From NCBI GenBank assembly GCA_958450365.1, contig CAUEEP010000201.1, positions 85,692-149,691 on the forward strand: DNA of 64,000 nucleotides, written 5' to 3'. Positions 42,901-53,083 of the stretch are shown one piece after another. Positions within the stretch are counted from its first letter, which is position 1. Each line of letters opens with the position of its first letter. The stretch comes from Mesorhabditis belari (lineage: Eukaryota; Nematoda; Chromadorea; Rhabditida; Rhabditidae). A program made the translations under genes and the position numbers. The notes under the pieces were generated by a model. The model worked only from the letters and a program-made list of their open reading frames with translations. It did not search any database and had not been told where the DNA came from.

Positions 42901-43741
42901 TAAATCCCACAAATTTGGCCAAAAGAAACTCTTCTTGATTGAAGAATTTTTGATGAAGAAAATCGCCAAAAATTGGATCAACTAGTACTCATTCAAGAGC
43001 TCGTAAAATGAGTTGTTTATCTCCAATCGGGAAACTTTAAATAGATAAATGTAGCCAAGATTCAGAGCTTTATTATTGTATATAACAGTTAAAAAATTAG
43101 GGTTGAACTTGGGAGCTAATCTATCAAAAAGTAGTCGTCGTAAATACTGAACACTCTGTAGGATTCATTCGACTTGTATGCTTCGACCGGTTACGCGACA
43201 GCCGCCAGTTGGGGATCGACCTCGGTTGGTCATGTGAATGCGTGAGTTTTTGCAATTAATAGTCAAGATTCTATAGTCCAAATGGTTCTAGAAAACTTGT
43301 AACTCAAAGATTTTTGGCTAAAGCAGTAAAACCTAAAATGCTGAAGGCTTGAGAGTACTGAATTTGATTGGCTTGAGAAGTTAAAGCCAGTTAAGGCCAA
43401 GGGCTTTTCACAAATAAGTCAAGCCAAGCCAAAGTTAAGCCAAAGGTAAGCCAAAGGTAAGCCAAAGGTAAGCCAAAGGTAGGCCAAGGGTAAGCCAAAG
43501 GTCAGCCAAAGATTAGTCAAAGGTAAGCCAAAAGTTAAGCCAAATGCAAGCCAAAACCATTCCAATAGTCCATTTTGCAGGAGAGGATGAAGAACTGGAT
43601 TAAACCTTGAAATCAATAGTAAAGATATAATTTGAAGCCAATTTCAGAGCTCTGGCCACTCCGTACCCGATCGACGCATTTTCTGTCCGAAATCATCCCT
43701 ATGTGCATCATTTGGGCGATGGCGATGGAACTTTTCGATAG
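36923..43741 (+). CDS. ZP-domain membrane protein, cuticlin-like
   Basis: Eleven exons: 36923-36980, 37066-37146, 38270-38415, 38460-38593, 39786-39925, 40016-40112, 40506-40665, 41134-41197, 42227-42396, 43162-43241, 43648-43741. All phases agree; 1224 bases, 407 aa. The order is signal peptide MLLIFLLLLSFESVGG; ZP domain from VTCNND on, with ZP-type landmarks in its second half (VALSPDGAYRGISPKECR, CPVEGTGEVIDA, FSKFKTFRFGEQTTVFAHCT, VQVCMDPEECYS); a membrane span LTVIAILTVFSLSLMTIIIF; and the cytoplasmic tail YYKKRKSEK, then DSFDLYASTGYATAASWGS. No clear furin-type site was seen before the span. Such proteins polymerise into cuticle or apical matrix of epidermis, which is the inferred role. 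AATAAA lies at about 43850. The introns carry tandem repeats, a foldback, a MITE and a SINE-like copy. Confidence 0.9.
37430..38290. repeat. Three degenerate tandem copies of a roughly 280-base unit in ZP intron 2
   Basis: GACGGATGAAG, TTGGACAACTG, AACAATATTAAACTGCAATT, TGTACCAAATGCGACTTTAG and GGAAAAGCACCATG recur in this order three times, the last ending next to the exon 3 acceptor. Confidence 0.8.
39095..39420. repeat. Foldback element in ZP intron 4
   Basis: TTTGTCTAAAAACGTTCAC at the left is inverted as GTTAACGTTTTTAGACGA at the right. Inner arms around TCATTTATCTAAAAACAGAT also pair. Confidence 0.8.
39481..39749. repeat. MITE (TACCGTAA...TTACGGTA) ending 36 bases before ZP exon 5
   Basis: Near-identical to 11937-12209, with the same ends and the same interior (GTGCGGAGCGTTACGTAGTC, ACAATGAGCGCTTAGGTATC). 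Confidence 0.9.
41236..42195. repeat. ZP intron 8: duplicated block and tRNA-like SINE
   Basis: A block with CTTTAGCCGTTGCTTCCAGT and TTGCTCAATTAAGATTGCTG occurs at 41236-41440 and 42000-42190. Between them, 41726-41800 on the plus strand holds a box-A-like TAGCCTAGTGGTTAGC and box-B-like GGTTCGGATCC spaced as in a tRNA, but the stems do not close. The neighbouring motif TCTCGAATTTCTGGCACACT recurs inverted at about 61755. The arrangement suggests a tRNA-derived SINE. Confidence 0.6.
42436..43158. repeat. Foldback element filling ZP intron 9
   Basis: ACAGGGTGTTCAGTATTTAC at the left and its near-complement GTAAATACTGAACACTCTGT at the right pair, as do the next roughly 130 bases (TAGATTAGCTCCCAAGTTCA, GCTACATTTATCTATTTAAA and inverses). 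Its right end is the splice acceptor region of ZP exon 10 (AG at 43160-43161). Confidence 0.85.
43425..43555. repeat. Minisatellite AAGCCAAAGGT in ZP intron 10
   Basis: About a dozen 11-base units with small variations. The apparent ORF on the minus strand is a by-product. Confidence 0.95.
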
Positions 43742-43899
43742 TTTTTGTCTTTGTATACGATAAAAACTCATTCTTTAGCTTAACTAGCCCACCATTTTAC
43801 AAAAGAACTTTTGTGACTCCTATTTCATGAGTTTAACTTAACAGTTTCAAATAAAGTTAAAACAGCCCTTTCCCCAAATCGTAATCTTTTGCAATTTTT

Positions 43900-44790
43900 T
43901 GTTTACCAAAAAGTCTTTTGAAATTGTTTTAACGTATTTTATTAAGTTTCACATTCACCAAATATTTGGTCAGAATTTAAAAACAATCCTAAGAACAATA
44001 ATTTTAACACCTTAGCAAAACGCAAGGCTTGGCATGCCTTGCGTTTCCTCGGAAGGCGAACAACCAAGAAGAAGCCGATGTTGAGGGTCTAACTGAATGG
44101 CAGAGATGTTGGCCCTGACGGACGCAGAAGCCTTTGCTGAGCTTTGCTGAGCAGAAGCCTTCGTCCTTTGCTGAGCTGAGACGGCCAGCTAGCCGTCGAT
44201 TGGCGAATAGGCGTCGAGCCACCAATCGCCCTCACCACCAAAAAGAAACTACCGGCAATAATGCAAACACTGATGACAAGATGGACGAGTAACGATGTCA
44301 TTCTACTTCTATGGCCTCGAGTTAAAGAGGCACTAAGGAGGATCAAACACGAACCAATGAAAGATGCAGGACTTGTAACTCGGCAAGATCTTACGGCAAA
44401 CATCCACACACAAAGAGAAAGCCTCTCGTTTGTGCCGTGGCCACTTCCGGGGGCCGACGTTGCGCGACAGAATTTCTCGTGGTCGAGTTATCGGGACAAC
44501 AGGATATCGTCAATTTGGCAAGGATGTCTGTCTGTATGTGAAGGCCAGCTTCACAAACATTTGTGGGTTCGAAACGCAAGGTGTGTCAAGCCCTGCATTT
44601 TGCTGGGATGCTAAAATTGTTGTTCTTAGAATGCTGTTGATGTTATGTTGTTCTTTAAATTCTGACCAAATAAACTGGTGCATGTGGAATTTAATAAAAT
44701 ACGTTAAAAGAATTTCAAAAGACTTTTTAGTAAAAAAATAAAAAATAATAAAAACCACGAAACTTTCAAAGGACCACAATTCAGGGAAAG
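43900..44790. repeat. Foldback element with terminal inverted repeats; related copy at 50110-50510
   Basis: AAAAAGTCTTTTGAAATTGT, AACGTATTTTATTAAGTTTC and TTTGGTCAGAATTTAAA near the left are inverted near 44650-44735. GAAAGCCTCTCGTTTGTGCC and GATGTCTGTCT motifs are shared with 50110-50510. The several 60- to 117-codon ORFs overlap in different frames and none carries a motif I recognise. Confidence 0.75.
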
Positions 44791-45049
44791 GGCCATTAAA
44801 ACAGTTAAAAACTTTGTAAATAAATTCTTTGTAATTTTCTCTTTTCTGCGTTTTTCAGTGTTGCCTAGCTTTCATTTATATTTTCATATTTTCATATTTT
44901 CATTTGTACAATGATTTTACGTGTTCAGTAAATAAAGATTTTTCGCAAAACAAATTTTAAAAGTCAGTTTCCGTTTAAAATGTATTCTAATGTTAAAGCT
45001 TTGGTAACTTTTTACTCAAAAAAACTCTGTACAAGACTATGAGATAGAC

Positions 45050-45200
45050 TTGTGTTTCGGTTGGCTCTTTTCGGTTTGGTTTCGGGTCCGGTTCAACCGA
45101 AGTCAACCGAAATCTGTTGGTTCGATTCGGTTGAACCGAAAAGCTGAGGTTTTCCGCTCGGTTCGGTTTGATTCAACCGAAAAGATGAGTTTTTCGGTTT
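45050..45200. repeat. GGTTCAACCGAAA satellite-like repeat; second copy at 63010-63115
   Basis: Alternating TCGGTT and AACCGAA blocks of palindromic nature, with CTTGTGTTTCGGTT at one edge. The copy at 63010-63115 is in the opposite orientation and has the same edge. Confidence 0.85.
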
Positions 45201-45804
45201 CTTGTATCTTAGTATTAGCTTGACATCCTTCATTTTTTAGAACAATTTTATACATTTCAGACTACATTTTTCATATTCTAAACAATCAAATGATTTAAAA
45301 AATCTCATAGAAAAGAGATTAACAGTTTGAAGGCCTTAATGAAAATGTTCCAAGATCTGACATCCTTCATTTTTAAAAACAAAGCCAAAACGTTTGCTTC
45401 AAAAATCTTTTAAAAATCTTTAAAAATCAAGAATGTCGGATTTCATACGTGCCAAACTAGTATAGGCTTTTTACTTTTTCGCGTAGTTCTGGAAAAGTTG
45501 ATAGTTGGCATATCCGCTTGAGAATGATATCCGGATCTGGCACGAGATTGTCGACCACACTTTGGGCGACAGTCACGGCCTCGAGAGCCCCAATTGTCAA
45601 CAGCTTCCACATCACCGAATAGAGCAATTACCTTAAAAAACGTTTAGTTGACATTTGTTTCTAACGAGAAAATTTCGCATCTACAGTATATTGTAGTAAT
45701 AAAAAATGGCCTACCTCATTCGTTAGAGCTAAATCTGTAATTAGTTTTTGGTAAATCGTTGAATAAAACTGAATTCGGATCAACTGAATTAAGTGCATCT
45801 TTTA
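45201..45804. other. Intergenic sequence with a possible orphan exon
   Basis: On the minus strand 45470-45640 contains an open frame (WKLLTIGALEAVTVAQSVVD, then FPELREKVKSLY and a stop) with protein-like composition. I could not connect it to other exons. The block 45676-45780 duplicates 28256-28362. Confidence 0.35.
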
Positions 45805-47065
45805 TTAGGTTGGTATAAAAGAAATGAGCGTCGTGTTTGTTGATTTGTATTTTATTCACAGTAAAAGATTTTTAAAAATAGTTTATTCTATTGGAAAGAT
45901 TCTCTATTCTCTTGCGCATCGTTCGATATATAATTTGTCTATGTTTACTTTGTTTTTTTACAAGAAAGAGTGTTTAGAAAATGTCGGTCCAAAAATTTCG
46001 CTTGCGGGCTTGCTTGTGGTATGAATTTAAGCAAGGCAAATCGGCTGCTGAAGCTCATCGCGCTCTATCTCAAGTGTTTGACGAAGATGCTCTATCCGAA
46101 AGTCAGTGTAAACGATGGTTCCAGCGCTTCCGAGACGGCGACGAAAGCTTGGAAGACCAAAAACACGGGAGTCGACCTCAAATCATCGACAACGACGCAT
46201 TGAAGGAAGCCATTGAGTCGGATCCACGCCAAACCACTCGCGACCTGGCAGAACAGTTCAGCTGCACTCATGTCACCATTGAGAACCATCTGCATGACAT
46301 GGGCAAGACGAATAGATGCGGAAAATGGGTACCGCATAAGCTATCCGACGCAAACAAGGCGACACGCATCGCAATTGCCGGAATTCTCACTCACCGCGCC
46401 AAGAACAGTGGGTTTTTCGACTCCATTGTTACGTCGGATGAGAAGTGGATCCAATACGACAACACAGCAAGAAAGCGGCAGTGGTTTGACCCCGGTGAAG
46501 CTCCAAAACCGACTCCAAAACCGGACATCCACGGAAAAAAGGTGATGCTTTGTGTTTGGTGGAACAGTTGGTGTACTTTGAGGTTCTGGATTCGAGTCAA
46601 ACAGTTACGGCGAACCTCGACCAAGGCCAATTGGACCGCGTGGACCAGGCGCTGCGACGTCAAGGTGTGGATACGGCGTCGACAAAATTCCTCCACGACA
46701 ACGCTCGGCCACATGTCGCAAAAATCACCCAGCAGAAAATTGAAGAAATGAGCTGGGAAGTCCTGCCTCATCCGCCATACAGCCCAGACTTGGCGCCTTC
46801 CGACTACCATCTGTTCGGACCAATGCACCACTCCTGGGCCGAGAAAAAGTTCAAGAACCGCGACGAAGTCCAAATTTGGGCGTCCAACTTCTTCGAGTCG
46901 CAGCCGGTCGAGTTCTTCAAGAAGGGCATCCATTCTCTGCGTGAACGTTGGCGACAAGTCATTGATGCAGATGGCGAATACCTTTGTATGTAATGTATTG
47001 TTATCTTGTTTTTATAATAAAATAAACTTTTAACGAAAACGCGCATTTCTTTTTTACCAACCTAA
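45805..47065 (+). mobile_element. Second mariner element, TA-flanked
   Basis: TA at 45803-45804 and 47066-47067. Inverted ends are TTAGGTTGGTATAAAAGAAA and, on the other strand, TTAGGTTGGTAAAAAAGAAA. Length 1261 bases. The two mariners share only the first bases of their ends and are clearly different lineages. Confidence 0.93.
45981..46993 (+). pseudogene. Mariner transposase with one frameshift
   Basis: The first frame runs from MSVQKFRLRACLWYEFKQGK through the HTH (ESQCKRWFQRFRDGDESLED), the linker KWVPHKLSD, and the first catalytic Asp in TSDEKW, to KVMLCVWW. The frame then changes near 46560-46575, and the rest (YFEVLDSSQTV, second Asp in HDNARPH, third Asp in PYSPDLAPSDYHLF with 34 residues between) continues to a stop near 46993. 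A deletion of one or two bases is the simplest explanation. Apart from this the protein is well preserved. Confidence 0.9.
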
Positions 47066-47139
47066 TATAATCTTTCGAAAACCAATCGTAAATTGGAAAA
47101 TCTTGTATCGACTGAAGCAATTAATTGGTTCCAATTAGA

Positions 47140-49069
47140 CTAAACTTCATCAGAAGACATAAATGCAATAGATCTGAAGTGAAATTTGGTAGCTAAAGAA
47201 ACGGCCCATTTAAACACAAATCTGAGTAGATAAAATTCGTGACGTAATCGAACATCGTTTTCCAGGGGCACCTTTAATCCGTGTCGCTCGGGTTGGCGTT
47301 TGAAACTTTGTGAGAGATGGAACAAGATGGAACAAGATGGAACAAGTTTTTGTTGCTGCCGTCGGGAACAGCGTCGCAAAAGATTTGATGCAGGCTGATT
47401 CAAAGTCCGACTAAATCAAAATGCTGGACAAATGTCGCTCGGTATTAAACTAAGATTGATAAAATTACCACTTTGATGGTGCCATCGCCAAACAATTCCT
47501 TGATACCCCTTAGCTTGTTTTTGGTAATCGGTAAAGTTCTTTGCGTCTAAAGAAGTAAATGAAAACTTTTTACCTTTCAGCTATGTCTCTATATAATATT
47601 TATAAAAACCTTTAAATAGAAATCATCAAGTTTCTCTGGAGACCGGAATTCCGTTGTTCGTGCGCCAATGTGGTCATTTTATAATGCGGAAAATTTTGAA
47701 GTATAGACGAAAGAAAGCAGAAAGCAGAAATTGCTTTATTTGTCCTTTTGTTGACTTTTTGACCCACTCTTCAATCAATTTCAGAAAATTTTCAACAATG
47801 TGGTCTTTAATTTACTTAAAAAATTTAATCAATAGTTATTTTTTATTCAAATGCGAACTTTCACATCATCAAATGCCCTGTCGCATGCATCTTTCAAAGC
47901 AAAAGTATCAATCCAACGGGATAACCCGTATTGACCAGGATTCATCTAAAACCCTTATAAATTAAACATTGAATCGTAATTAGAGTTAATTTGGTGATCA
48001 GATTTGGGCGGGAATTTCGAGAAATACTGTGAAGTGAAGAGATTCACCGTCTGATATCTGTGAAGTGAAGAGATTCGCAAGATGACCAGTGCTTGTCATA
48101 AATCTTATGATATCCCGATTAACTTCATCAGAAAGAAAGAAAAATGGAAGAGTGATTGCTCAATCACTCATCCATCTTCCGGCTCGTCTGTTAGCGCCAA
48201 TTGAAGAAAAATTAAAAAACAAAAAGCTTCGAGTTTCATGAATTTCGTGTGGAAGTGATCACAAAGTTCTATTTTTCAAAAATTCTCTTTTTAAAGACGT
48301 AATCTGTCGTTTTTGAAAGGAATCAGCAGAGACTGACACAATTAGTGTACAGTTATTGATAATGCTGCAAATGCAAATGCAAAGTGACAACATAGTTCTA
48401 TGTTCTTGTTTAGTTTTTAGTGCGAAAACTAAAAACAGCTTTGATCATTTTTAAAAACAATTTCAAGTAATTTATGGGCAAAGCATACACAGTATTTGTC
48501 ATAATTAGCTTGATTTTCTTAATCATTCATAAAAAGACTTTAAAAAAGAGACTTACTGACTGATATAACATCATTAAAGCACAAGAACAAAAAGAAGCAA
48601 AAAAAAATTGATTGTAGTTTTCACCGAGTGATAGTTGGCGATAGTTGGCGAGATTTGCGTTGTATGCTTGGGTTTGGGGCTCATCGAAGTGAAATTTATC
48701 CGAAATAGATTCCCGTGCATTGGCACTCTTGTTTGATGCGGCGAAATTTCAGGCCAAAAAATCTCAAAGTCTTTATTGCATTTGATCCTTTTTTTTGACT
48801 GTTTTGCTTAGCAAGATTCTAATTTCACGCAAAAAACACAAATCTGGCAACTTAAGAATTTTTGCTTGAAAAACAACGTAATTGCAGCATATAAATTACT
48901 TTTTTCACAAGAAAGTTTCAAAATGTTTAGCTTTTGAGGCTTTTGAAAGCTTTTGAATCTTTAGTGTGCATCTCTATTTGTTTTTACGATTGTTTAGCCT
49001 ACCTGTAAAGCTCTATATCCGACCCGGCTGTAGTTCTGTGGGACATCCTCGTCCCAATTGATCTGTATG
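47140..49069 (-). CDS. Possible 3' exons of the CUB-like gene (alternative C-terminus)
   Basis: Three open segments with good splice sites and agreeing phases: 49069-49003 (IQINWDEDVPQNYSRVGYRA), 47546-47469 (LPITKNKLRGIKELFGDGTI) and 47271-47140 (VPLENDVRLRHEFYLLRFVF, ending SSDEV and TAG). They would follow the upstream gene if its exon at 49231 used an internal donor (GG before GTACGC) instead of running to the TAA at 49107. No domain recognised. The segments are in the right order and strand, but nothing proves they are spliced together. Confidence 0.35.
48045..48256 (+). repeat. Duplicated segment, also at 60799-60990 and 61210-61370
   Basis: The blocks share GAAGAGATTCGCAAGATGAC, GATTAACTTCATCAGAAAGA, GTGATTGCTCAATCACTCAT and TTGGCGCT/AGCGCCAA. 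In the copy at 60799, a plus-strand frame reads EEIRKMTSACHKSYEIPINF and ends SSGSSVSAN and a stop. Confidence 0.8.
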
Positions 49070-49106
49070 CTAAAATATCATTCCTTTAAATAGAAAATGT
49101 TTTTTT

Positions 49107-52100
49107 TTATTCAAACATTTCGTCTTTGAGGTGATCGTCAGAGGAAAGCGCGAGAAATGTAAACTCGGCGTACCCTGCGTCACTGAGGGATAACACTTCA
49201 AAAGAGATATCCAATTCCAAATCATCTCGATCTGAAAAATGTCTCAAAATCATCGCAACACATGCTCATTCTAAAAACGCCTAATTCATAAAACTACCGT
49301 ACTCAAATCGTCAGTTTTTCGAGCGAAATTTCGAAAGTCAGCGAAAGTCAGCGAAATTTTTGTGCCATTCCCTTAGCCTTGTTGTTCCTCATCGAACGAC
49401 ACCCAAAAACAAACTGATTCATTGAAAACTCGAGATTTTATGAATTAAGTGCCTTTTAGAATGGGATTAACTAATTATTTGCGTCTAGGCACATGTTCAA
49501 GTCAGGCCATTGCCGATTGTGAACCTTTTTTAAGTGCCACTCACCACATTCCAATGTAAATCGCATCACACACTCGGTTTTCATTGTCGGCTGGGTGAGT
49601 TGTAAGGGATTTTTGTAACCAATCGAATCGATCACCTTTATTCCCTCGCAAAAGTCGAGTCTACTTGGGGCACACTCAAGAAAGTCGTCTGTTATGTCAA
49701 AGCGTGCTAAACAAAGTAAAAACAAACATGAAATTAATGGAAAACTAAAAGATTTCTATTGTAAGCTCTTTTTGCTAAGCTATTGTTGTATTAAATTTTT
49801 CGGCTCTTTCCTAAATCGCGGTTTTTCAAAAGTTTCGAGGTTTTTTGTCAAAAAGGTCAGTTTTTTGATCTTTTTGATAAAAAAAACGCTTTATGAAGAA
49901 TCAGAATTATCAGAAGCTTTATCAAAAACAGCAATAAAGAAGAAATTCTAATAATGTCAATTCTAGAATACTTTTAGTGAAACTCGTTTCTTTTAAAAGC
50001 TAGTGTCTCGGCTTGTTTCGCACAAATTTCGTTTTAAACAAAGAAAAAAGGAATTAATGGAAAACTAAAAGATTTCTCGAAAGTTAAAACTATCGCTGCA
50101 TTAAATTTTTCGACTCTTTCCGTGGTTTTTTAAAAGTTTCGTGGCCTTTTGCAATTTTTTTTACTTAAAAAGTCTTTTGAAATTGTTTTAACGTTTTTAT
50201 TAAGTATTAGGCCAAAAGAAAGCCTCTCGTTTGTGCCGCGGCCACTTCCGGAGGTTGACTTTGAACGACATCGCACAGAATTCCTCGTGGATATCGTCAA
50301 GTTGGCAAGGATGTCTGTCTTGGCTGTATGTAAAGGCCAGCTTCACAAACATTTGCGAGTCAAGCCTTGCGTTTTACTGGGATTGCTGTTCTTACGATTG
50401 TTCTTTAAATGCTGATCAAATATAACTTGCACAAAAAAAATTGCAAAAGACTACGAAACGGACTTTTTTTTTGACAAAGGAGCAGAAGACCACGATTCAG
50501 GAAAAAGCCATTTTTTCAGTACTACTTACCGACATCAATCCCCACACTAGGTGAACAATTCGCCGGCACGATGACGCTATAAAGGTGTGATTGAAGAGAC
50601 TGCTCTACAAATGGTTCGTCGTCACTGAAATAGAAAGCAAAATATTACCCAGCTACTCTTTTTCTTCAACAATCAAATCTCACTTGAAGCTCATCAGCGT
50701 TCTATCATCCACTGTGTGAAGACTCGGAGTTGGCGGTCCGGCAATCAAAACATAACCACAATTTGTTGTGTGGCGACCCTGTAACGGTAAGTTTTCTCTC
50801 TGAAACAAATTGATGTCGGTAAATAGGCATTGTTGTACTGTACTGTGGATTGGTTTTAAAAATTCTTTTTTTGAAGTAAACGGAACTGATTTCAAATCCA
50901 AAAACCTCACCCATCGGAATTCTTTTAACAAGTTTGACCCTCCATGAGTGTAACTGAGTGTATTGCCAGGATGAGCATCGGCAAATAAAATGATTATCCA
51001 TTTATCCTTTGGTGATGCCGGGACACGAATTGCACTCGGAACAACTGGCGAAAGCGGTTGTAGAATGTAGTCGATTTCAGCTAAACAATTTCTTGCAGAG
51101 AGCCTTGTCGAAGAGGCGCTAATCCACTTTGAAAACTTTTCAGATATCTGAGATTCAAATGCCTTTGCTTTATCACCTAATTCAATTTTCAACTCTTATT
51201 AAATTAAATTACAGTCAAATCTCGATTTAACGATTCTCTCGCTTTAACGTTGCCGATTTTTGGTCCCTTGATAACTATTTACCTTGTAAAGACGTTCGAT
51301 TCAACGATGTCAATTTTTCGTCCCTTGATATCTATTTACCTTATAAAGATGTTCGAATTAATCATTCTCTCAATTTAACGATGTCAATTTTTGGTCCCTT
51401 GATATCTATTGGGTTGTCCAGTTATGAATGCGCGTTTTTTACTATTTTGTAAATTTCTCAAGGTACCGAAATCAAGAAAAAGATATATATGAGTATTATT
51501 CGAAAGCTGAAGATCTCCTCTACATTTTGATATAAAAAGTTCTTGAATTTGCCGAGCTTTTGGGCAAATTGACTGCACAGAAGAAGAGGTGGCCAAAAAA
51601 TGGAAGGGTGCCATTGGATCAAGTTTTGGCTCCGCTCAAATTGAGTTAACCGTTTGATGGTTGGCCAATAGATATATCAATACAACTTGTTTTTAAATAT
51701 AACAATTTCAGAGCATCTTTACTTTTCTTTTCTTTTCTGGGCGGTTATTTTACACCATAAAACTTGAGGAATAGCTAAACTGAAATGGGTTTTTTTTTGA
51801 AAACGACCTCTCCCTTTGTGCAGTCAATTTCCCAAAAAGTTAAATGAATTCCAAAACTTTTTGATTCCAAAATGTAGAGGAGATCTTCAGCTTTCGAATG
51901 ATATATAACACTTGTTCTTTTGAATTTCTTTTGCTGTTAAAAACAATGTTTTGGTGAAAAATTCTGTAGACATTTTTAAGATTGAAAATGCTAACGGAAG
52001 TGAGGGATAAAAAGTAACACGAGAAACACGAGAAAAGCAATCATCAGGAGAATTGGAGAATTCCGAACAAATATAGTTTTACAAAGTTTCAGTTTGTGAA

Positions 52101-52831
52101 AAATTAAATTGAGATTCTGTTGAATTTTAATCTATTTGCTTTCTTCTGTATTTCCTTGTTAAAAGTGAATTTTTTTTGCCGTTAAAAACAATGTTTTGGT
52201 GCAAAAATTCTGTAGACATTTTTCTTCCATTAAAAATCCATGTACCACATGAAAAAATCTAAAAATCAAAAATTTTTCTTAAACGGATTCCAAATCCGGT
52301 TATTATCCGGATATTATCCGGAAAAAGTCCAGGCTTTCCGGATTTAGCCCCTCCGCTTAGCCCTGGTTGGGATAAACCCAAATTTTCGATCATTTTTTGA
52401 TGAATAACGATCTGAACTCACCGTCGCCCCATTGACGCCCCCTTATCGAAACGATACTTTGATCAAAGTAGCTGCGACGTTCAACAAAAAGAAAAAGAAA
52501 ATCCTTTTTGTAAGTAACACATAAAATTTGCACATTTTCTCTCCCTAGAGCAAGCCCGCTGAAAGTTTGAAAAAGAAAACTCTTAGAATTGCCTCCAAAC
52601 TCGTCGACTTACGTGTTCGTGCAGTTGAGTTTCGAATATTCGCCGTTAATCTGCAATGGTGAGACCTCAGTACAATTTCCTATCTATAATTTTTTTTGAG
52701 TTAAAAAAGCCGGAAAACTCAACTCACTTCGTCAATTGGACAATGAATTACAATCTCAACGACAATTTCGCAATCATTCCCCTCATCACAATCGCTATCG
52801 ATACAAAGGTATCCATAAAAATCATTTATTG
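49107..52831 (-). CDS. CUB-like extracellular protein, downstream part
   Basis: Exons with agreeing phases: 52831-52728 (INDFYGYLCIDSDCDEGNDC), 52650-52613, 52471-52422, 51080-50911 (EIDYILQPLSPVVPSAIRVP), 50799-50684 (RENLPLQGRHTTNCGYVLIA), 50624-50530 (LYSVIVPANCSPSVGIDV), 49706-49545 (ITDDFLECAPSRLDFCEGIK) and 49231-49107 (DLELDISFEVLSLSDAGYAE, ending TAA). Many Cys, beta-rich and acidic: it looks extracellular, and the motif pattern resembles the nematode CUB-like group, though I cannot name the exact family. It is probably the continuation of the gene at 53084..60327, but the phase at the junction does not match (phase 2 out, phase 1 in), so a missing small exon or a break is possible. 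Introns carry a foldback and a MITE. Confidence 0.6.
50110..50510. repeat. Partial copy of the 43900-44790 foldback in an intron
   Basis: Shares GAAAGCCTCTCGTTTGTGCC, GCCACTTCCGG, AAGGATGTCTGTCT and the terminal AAAAAGTCTTTTGAAATTGT with the element at 43900-44790. Confidence 0.8.
51212..51408. repeat. Pogo/Tigger-type terminal sequence with internal tandem units
   Basis: CAGTCAAATCTCGATTTAAC followed by two or three repeats of TTTTTGGTCCCTTGATA plus CTATTTACCTT. The start is typical of pogo-class terminal inverted repeats. No partner end was found before the adjacent MITE. Confidence 0.55.
51409..51912. repeat. Truncated mariner-type MITE (same family as 53435-53998)
   Basis: Begins TTGGGTTGTCCAGTTATGAA after a TA and follows the intact copy at 53435-53998 to about 51910, where the similarity ends before the right terminus. 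Confidence 0.85.
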
Positions 52832-53083
52832 CTGAAAGTTGACAGTTTAAGTCTGAAGTTTTTTTATTTATTTGATTTATTTGATACCGTATTTCTTCTA
52901 ATAGTTCTTTTTTTTCCCCAAAACAAAACTTGAAATTGAAATTTTCCCAAGCAGAATAGCAGTAAATTTTTGGTAAAGACATTACAACAGCTTTTTGATA
53001 TTTTTCAGCTGATATAATCGGTCTATCTATCTCATCTTTCTAATACTATCTTACCCAGTTCAATTTTTATCAACCTAGTTTAC

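Noticed and set aside
43419..43616. Minus ORF with repeated LTFGLPLAYLW
   Set aside because: Product of the 11-base minisatellite in a ZP intron.
44004..44741. Overlapping ORFs of 60 to 117 codons within the 44 kb foldback
   Set aside because: They occur in conflicting frames and strands, carry no motif and are interrupted in the copy at 50 kb.
50680..51192. A 170-codon minus ORF taken as one exon
   Set aside because: Phases and splice sites show it is two exons (51080-50911 and 50799-50684) with an open intron between.
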